This document shows positions 60,115-64,000 of a stretch of 64,000 bases of DNA, one piece after another. How positions within the stretch are numbered: the stretch's first letter is position 1; the number at the start of each line of letters is the position of its first letter. Location of the stretch: positions 62,001-126,000 of the forward strand of contig JAYFNT010000031.1 in assembly GCA_034933285.1 (NCBI GenBank), written 5' to 3'. The notes beneath the pieces are model-generated. The model was given only the letters and a program-made list of their open reading frames with translations. It was not told the origin of the DNA and made no database searches. Source of the DNA: RPRC01 sp034933285 (GTDB lineage Bacteria > Desulfobacterota > Desulfuromonadia > Geobacterales > Geobacteraceae). A program made the position numbers and the translations under genes.

Positions 60115-61821
60115 ATGGACAAAATTCTACGAATCAATATGACGGGCAAGAGCATTTCTCAAGAGCCCGCTGGTGAGAAGTATACCTTGTATGGCGGCAG
60201 GGGGCTGATCGCAAAGATTCTCTGCGAAGAGGTCAATCCCACGTGCGACGCCTTGGGAGCGGAGAATAAACTGATTTTCTGCCCGGGACTCCTTGGCGAC
60301 ACCCCGGCGCCCTGTTCCGGTAGGCTTTCCATCGGGGGCAAGAGCCCGCTCACCGGCACCATCAAGGAAGCCAACGCGGGCGGGACTTTTTCCCAGAAGC
60401 TGGTCAGCCTCGGTCTGAAGGCCCTCGTTATCGAAGGCCGGCCGGCGGTTGACGAGTGGTCCATCGTGGTGCTGGGGGAGAATTCAGTCGAGGTGCTGCC
60501 CGCGGGCAAATACCTGGGAATGAACAATTACGAACTTACTGAGGTCTTGCGTAAAGATTTCGGAGATGGCATCAGCGTTGCGTCGATCGGATGCGCCGGC
60601 GAGCGGGGCTACCGGAACTCGACCGTTCAGATCACCGACCTAGAGGGGCATCCAAGCAGGGCGGCGGCGCGTGGCGGTCTCGGGTCGGTGATGGGCTCGA
60701 AAAAGGTAAAAGCCGTCATTATCAAAGAATCCGGCAAATATACCGCAAAGTATCATGACAAGGAAAAATTCATCGAGAGGAACAGGCACTATGTAAAGGA
60801 GGTTATCAATCATCCCTTTACCGGGCAAGGTTTGCCGGCTCTTGGGACTGCCATGCTTGTCAACCCGATGAACGGCCTGGGGATTCTTCCCACCAGGAAC
60901 TTCAGTACCGGCCAGTTCGAGCATGCCGAGGAAATAAGCGGCGAACGAATCGCCGAACTGCAGGCCACGCGCGGCGGGGTCATGAAGCATCTCTGCCACA
61001 AGGGCTGCATTGTTCAGTGTTCACAGATTTATAATGACGCGAATGGCAATTATCTCACTTCCGGGTTCGAATACGAGACTATCGGGCTCGTGGGTTCAAA
61101 CTGCGGCATTCGTGATATTGACGTAATCGCTCAGATTGACAGGATTTGTGACGATATCGGAGTGGATACCATGGATACGGGCTGCACCATTGCCGTGGCC
61201 ATGGAGGCCGGGAAAATCCCGTTCGGCGACGGCGCCGGGGCTCTCATGCTGCTGCGGGAAATGAAGGACGGGACCGATTTCGGCAGGCTCCTGGGTGACG
61301 GTACCGCAAGGGCCGGCAATGCCCTGGGTGTCAAGAGGATTCCCGCAGTGAAAGGTCAGGCCATGGCTGCCTATGATCCTCGTGGACTCAAGGGAACCGG
61401 CATTACCTATGCCACCTCGACAATGGGTGCGGATCATACAGCAGGCAATACCATCTCCATGCCGGGCAATCCGGCTGACAAGGAAGGCAAGGTAGAGGCT
61501 TCCCGCAATTGCCAGATCGGATTCACGCTGCTGGATGATCTGGGACTGTGCATCTTTGTCGGCGTGGTCTTCGAGAATCCCGACAATATCCAGTGCATGG
61601 CGGATATGGTAGGCGCGAAGTTCGGCGGCGAGTGGGACATCCCGAGGCTGATGGGTCTTGCGGTGGAAACGCTCACCCTGGAGAAGCAGTTCAACAGGGC
61701 TGCCGGTTTCCTGCCAAAGGACGACCGGCTGCCTGAATTCTTCTATAAAGAGGCGCTGCCCAATTCCGGCCACATCTTTGATCTTGAGGACCAGGAACTG
61801 GACCAGGTATTGCCTTTCTGA
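60115..61821 (+). CDS. aor: Aldehyde ferredoxin oxidoreductase, tungsten-pterin enzyme
   Basis: A 568-aa AOR-family protein. The N-terminal domain has 'YTLYGGRGLIAKILCEEVNP' and 'PCSGRLSIGGKSPLTGTIKE'. The [4Fe-4S] cysteines appear as 'HLCHKGCIVQCSQ' near 300 (CX3CX3C, not the classical CX2CX3C) and 'LLDDLGLCIFVG' near 478. These enzymes oxidise aldehydes to acids using ferredoxin, with a tungstopterin cofactor. Length is slightly below the ~600 aa of characterised AORs. The start codon has GGAGAGGATGGG upstream. It probably works with the preceding alcohol dehydrogenase. Confidence 0.9.
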   Translation: MDKILRINMTGKSISQEPAGEKYTLYGGRGLIAKILCEEVNPTCDALGAENKLIFCPGLLGDTPAPCSGRLSIGGKSPLTGTIKEANAGGTFSQKLVSLGLKALVIEGRPAVDEWSIVVLGENSVEVLPAGKYLGMNNYELTEVLRKDFGDGISVASIGCAGERGYRNSTVQITDLEGHPSRAAARGGLGSVMGSKKVKAVIIKESGKYTAKYHDKEKFIERNRHYVKEVINHPFTGQGLPALGTAMLVNPMNGLGILPTRNFSTGQFEHAEEISGERIAELQATRGGVMKHLCHKGCIVQCSQIYNDANGNYLTSGFEYETIGLVGSNCGIRDIDVIAQIDRICDDIGVDTMDTGCTIAVAMEAGKIPFGDGAGALMLLREMKDGTDFGRLLGDGTARAGNALGVKRIPAVKGQAMAAYDPRGLKGTGITYATSTMGADHTAGNTISMPGNPADKEGKVEASRNCQIGFTLLDDLGLCIFVGVVFENPDNIQCMADMVGAKFGGEWDIPRLMGLAVETLTLEKQFNRAAGFLPKDDRLPEFFYKEALPNSGHIFDLEDQELDQVLPF

Positions 61822-61853
61822 CAGTCCCCTGCCGGTATTCAATGTAAACGATG

Positions 61854-61870
61854 GGGAGGACTATCCTCCC
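61854..61870 (+). other. Short perfect hairpin
   Basis: GGGAGGA-CTA-TCCTCCC, a 7-bp stem 33 nt after the AOR stop and about 65 nt before the next start. It has no T-run, so it is more likely an mRNA-stabilising or attenuating hairpin than a terminator. Confidence 0.4.
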
Positions 61871-61936
61871 TGTCGCATTTGGTCATGCTTCTTGGGCAGA
61901 TGTTAAAACAACATAAGGAAAGAAGGGGGAGATTCC

Positions 61937-62860
61937 ATGAAATCACGGATACAGATTATTTGTCTGGTCCTGGCGTGCCTGGTCATATGCGCGAATATGG
62001 CCGTGGCGGGCCCGACCGGCAACCATTTCACGAACGGGGGGGAAGGAATAAAGGTGGCTACAGTCGGCCCCCCGGGATTTTATTACCGGTTATACAATTT
62101 CTTTTATCATGCGGACACCCTGACGGGTCGTGACGGGAAGAAGCTCCCGGCAGACCTGGACGTTTTTGTCTATGCGCAGGTCCATAGGCCGATATGGGTG
62201 ACCAATATCAAGATCTTTGGCGGGGACTGGATGCCGAATGTGGTCATTCCCTTCGTGTACACCGATTTCAAGGCAGGCGGCACGTCAGATAGCCGTGTCT
62301 CTTTGGGTGATTGTGTCGTAGAACCTGTGGCAATTGCCTGGCACGGAGATCAATGGGACGCGGTAATCGGCTTGATGGCCTGGGTGCCGCTCGGACATTA
62401 TGACCCCAATCATCCGGGTGGGGCGGGGAAGGGCTACTGGACCGGACAGTTTGACGCCGGCGGCACCTATTATCCCGACAAGGCCAAGACGTGGAGCCTT
62501 TCCTGGCTCGGCCGCTATGAAATCCACGGCAAACAGCGCGGCCATGAAGTGCAGTTGGGAGACGATTTCCATTTTGAGTGGGGCATAGGAAAGGCTCTTG
62601 CGTCTTCCGTGGAACTCGGACCTCTCAAGGCTTTTGAAGTGGGCGTGGTGGGTTATGCCCAGTTCCAGGTCTCTGATGACAGCGGCAGTGACGTTACCTG
62701 GGATAAAGTGCATGACCGGGTATTTGCCGTCGGCCCGGAAATCAGGTTTGCGATACCCAAGTGGAAAACTCTTGTGGAGTTGAGGACGAACTTTGAATTC
62801 GGCGCTGTGGACCGTACAGAAGGAATAATGACCAGCTTTAACATTACCAAGGCTTTCTGA
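61937..62860 (+). CDS. Outer-membrane protein of the phenol-degradation MetA type (transporter)
   Basis: A 307-aa protein with a signal peptide (IICLVLACLVICANMAVAG). The body has repeated amphipathic strands and the 'LGDCVVEPVAIAWHGDQWDA' and 'WVPLGHYDPNHPGGAGKGYW' stretches typical of the Phenol_MetA_deg family, ending in a phenylalanine (NITKAF) as outer-membrane barrels do. Such proteins are thought to admit hydrophobic substrates. Its position after alcohol dehydrogenase and AOR suggests uptake of their substrate. GGGGGAG lies upstream of the ATG. Confidence 0.8.
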   Translation: MKSRIQIICLVLACLVICANMAVAGPTGNHFTNGGEGIKVATVGPPGFYYRLYNFFYHADTLTGRDGKKLPADLDVFVYAQVHRPIWVTNIKIFGGDWMPNVVIPFVYTDFKAGGTSDSRVSLGDCVVEPVAIAWHGDQWDAVIGLMAWVPLGHYDPNHPGGAGKGYWTGQFDAGGTYYPDKAKTWSLSWLGRYEIHGKQRGHEVQLGDDFHFEWGIGKALASSVELGPLKAFEVGVVGYAQFQVSDDSGSDVTWDKVHDRVFAVGPEIRFAIPKWKTLVELRTNFEFGAVDRTEGIMTSFNITKAF

Positions 62861-62967
62861 AGCAATACACTGGTTCAGGTATGATCTGCACGTCGCAGGT
62901 GTTCTCCTGAACGCAAGATGCCGGATAACTCAGATGGCCTGAAGAACAAGGATTTCATTGAGTTTTA

Positions 62968-63711
62968 ATGAAAGTTACTACCATATCGGAGAGTTACGTG
63001 AAAAAGAGTGATTTGCTTTTTATCTGTTGTGTAACCGCGGCATTGTCGCCATTCCTGTTGTTCGAGAACGTAATGCGGTTTTACGTTGAAGCGCTGCATT
63101 CCCACAAGATTGCCATGAGTTTTATCCAGTTTGCCCTGTTGGCCACCTTGGGAGAATCCATTGCTCTTCGCATAACGCGGGGAGTATACAACCGCCCAGG
63201 TTTCGGGCTGCTGCCGCGGGCGCTGGTTTGGGGGGTGTTGGGCGTGGTTATAAAGACGGCATTTACCATCTTTGCCGTCGGTGCGCCTGAATTTGTGGGG
63301 CATTATGTATATGTTCTCCCGGAAAAGGTCATGGCCGGCCCCTTTTCAACACCCAAGCTGATTGCGGCCTTTTCCATAAGCGTGACGATGAACCTGATGT
63401 TCGCCCCGGTTTTCATGACATTCCATAAAATCACCGACATGCATATCCTGGAAACCGGCGGCACCATGAAGGGTTTTCTCAGGTCCATCGACATCGCACG
63501 CATCCTTAAGGAGATAGACTGGACCGTTATGTGGGGATTCGTCTTCAAGAAAACCCTGCCGTTTTTCTGGATTCCGGCCCATACCGTTACGTTCCTCCTG
63601 CCGCCGAACTTTCAGATTCTGTTTGCCGCTGCGCTCGGCATTGTGCTGGGAGTTTTGCTTGGAGTGGCAGGCCGTAAAACAATCCCGAAAGAAGCCGTGG
63701 CGTGCGCGTGA
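62968..63711 (+). CDS. Multi-pass membrane protein, Mpv17-like
   Basis: A 247-aa protein with about six hydrophobic segments. The middle part 'PKLIAAFSISVTMNLMFAPV' and the later 'WGFVFKKTLPFFWIPAHTVT' plus FLLP resemble the Mpv17/PMP22 family signature (W...P....NF....R). The function in bacteria is not known. It lies 108 nt after the outer-membrane protein gene and may share its transcript. The ribosome site is weak (TTGAGTTTTA before the ATG), so a later start is possible. Confidence 0.65.
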   Translation: MKVTTISESYVKKSDLLFICCVTAALSPFLLFENVMRFYVEALHSHKIAMSFIQFALLATLGESIALRITRGVYNRPGFGLLPRALVWGVLGVVIKTAFTIFAVGAPEFVGHYVYVLPEKVMAGPFSTPKLIAAFSISVTMNLMFAPVFMTFHKITDMHILETGGTMKGFLRSIDIARILKEIDWTVMWGFVFKKTLPFFWIPAHTVTFLLPPNFQILFAAALGIVLGVLLGVAGRKTIPKEAVACA

Positions 63712-63896
63712 TGCGTGGCCGACCAGTCGGGACATTGAAAGATGCTCTTTTGCCGATTGTTTGGCAGAGAAACTTTTTCCTCTTCGAGTGACGCGAAAAC
63801 GTCAATCGAGGTCATCTTCCTATCCTTGAAACGTATCTCTTCCATGACTGCCCTCATGGAAGAAAAGAAGTGGTCATCCTCCGACCCATGTAATTC

Positions 63897-63928
63897 CCCT
63901 CTTCCGTAGTACCTGTTGCGGAAGAGGG
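63897..63928. terminator. Bidirectional hairpin near the right edge
   Basis: CCCTCTTCCG and CGGAAGAGGG are perfect 10-bp arms with a 12-nt loop; CTTTT follows on the plus strand. It probably ends the transcript of 62968-63711. Nothing else was recognised from 63712 to 64000. Confidence 0.6.
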
Positions 63929-64000
63929 AGCTTTTCCGGAAGCTTCTTTTCCAGTGACACCGCGCAGCAGCTATCAAGGCAAACAGACAAAGACTTGCAA

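Noticed and set aside
63612..63977. Minus-strand frame at the right edge with GAGGGC before an ATG
   Set aside because: It overlaps the end of the membrane-protein gene by 100 nt and has no recognisable content; a real small gene cannot be excluded.
1..64000. CRISPR arrays, rRNA, complete tRNA genes, complete insertion sequences
   Set aside because: No regularly spaced direct repeats with spacers, no rRNA-like sequence, no foldable tRNA and no intact transposase were seen.

Overview
The window looks like a chromosomal segment of a Desulfuromonadia / Geobacter-type bacterium. This is inferred from the gene mix, not from a search: a Pel exopolysaccharide operon, large multi-PAS sensor kinases, a tungsten-type aldehyde ferredoxin oxidoreductase beside an iron alcohol dehydrogenase under sigma-54 control, a RIC/hemerythrin repair protein and many short 'GGGGTCAGG' palindromes. 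Most genes are GC-rich; several islands are clearly more AT-rich.

Layout. 1-3993: the 3' end of a pel operon (PelD tail, pelE, pelF, pelG). 3994-6270: a possible small-RNA element, a structured leader with a small membrane protein, an MBL-fold hydrolase and a RAYT transposase relic. 6395-11811: a PAS/PocR/GAF sensor kinase and a membrane M48 peptidase. 12025-16540: a VapBC toxin-antitoxin pair, a 335-bp repeat and poorly recognisable small secreted or membrane proteins, one broken. 16657-22654: a minus-strand cluster of a MurG/MGDG-type glycosyltransferase, a YiiX-like papain-fold protein, a HEAT-repeat protein with an in-frame stop and a lipoprotein. 22808-30548: a probable defence island with an HD dGTPase, an Mrr-type endonuclease, a frameshifted zinc-ribbon protein and an overlapping UvrD helicase / OLD-nuclease pair of Gabija type. 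Upstream of that pair is an array of seven 18-bp palindromes. 31219-32852: a MutY-like glycosylase without Fe-S cysteines, and a TatD-like hydrolase. 33184-36525: a hybrid kinase. 37215-46133: a giant autotransporter (about 2970 aa). 46407-51963: a secreted zinc-finger protein, a universal stress protein, a P3A-type ATPase, a RIC di-iron protein, a DUF488 protein and a VOC protein. 52083-54937: an EmrAB-type efflux pair. 55285-63711: a small periplasmic protein, then an AcoR-like sigma-54 activator, Fe-ADH, AOR, an outer-membrane channel-like protein and a membrane protein, probably one alcohol/aldehyde oxidation module.

The most unusual signals are non-coding. (a) An 81-bp block, 72/81 identical, occurs at 4175 and 36843; each copy is followed about 50 bp later by an intrinsic terminator, suggesting a duplicated small RNA or leader. 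(b) The seven-palindrome array lies before the Gabija-like operon. (c) A 335-bp repeat has two copies with an identical minus-strand terminator. (d) At least four families of palindromic repeats lie between 10 and 33 kb, together with a RAYT relic. (e) Two matched AGTTAA-N5-TTAACT sites sit 40 bp apart upstream of a sigma-54 promoter. In the accessory part (14-26 kb) at least three reading frames appear disrupted, which suggests ongoing decay or sequencing errors.
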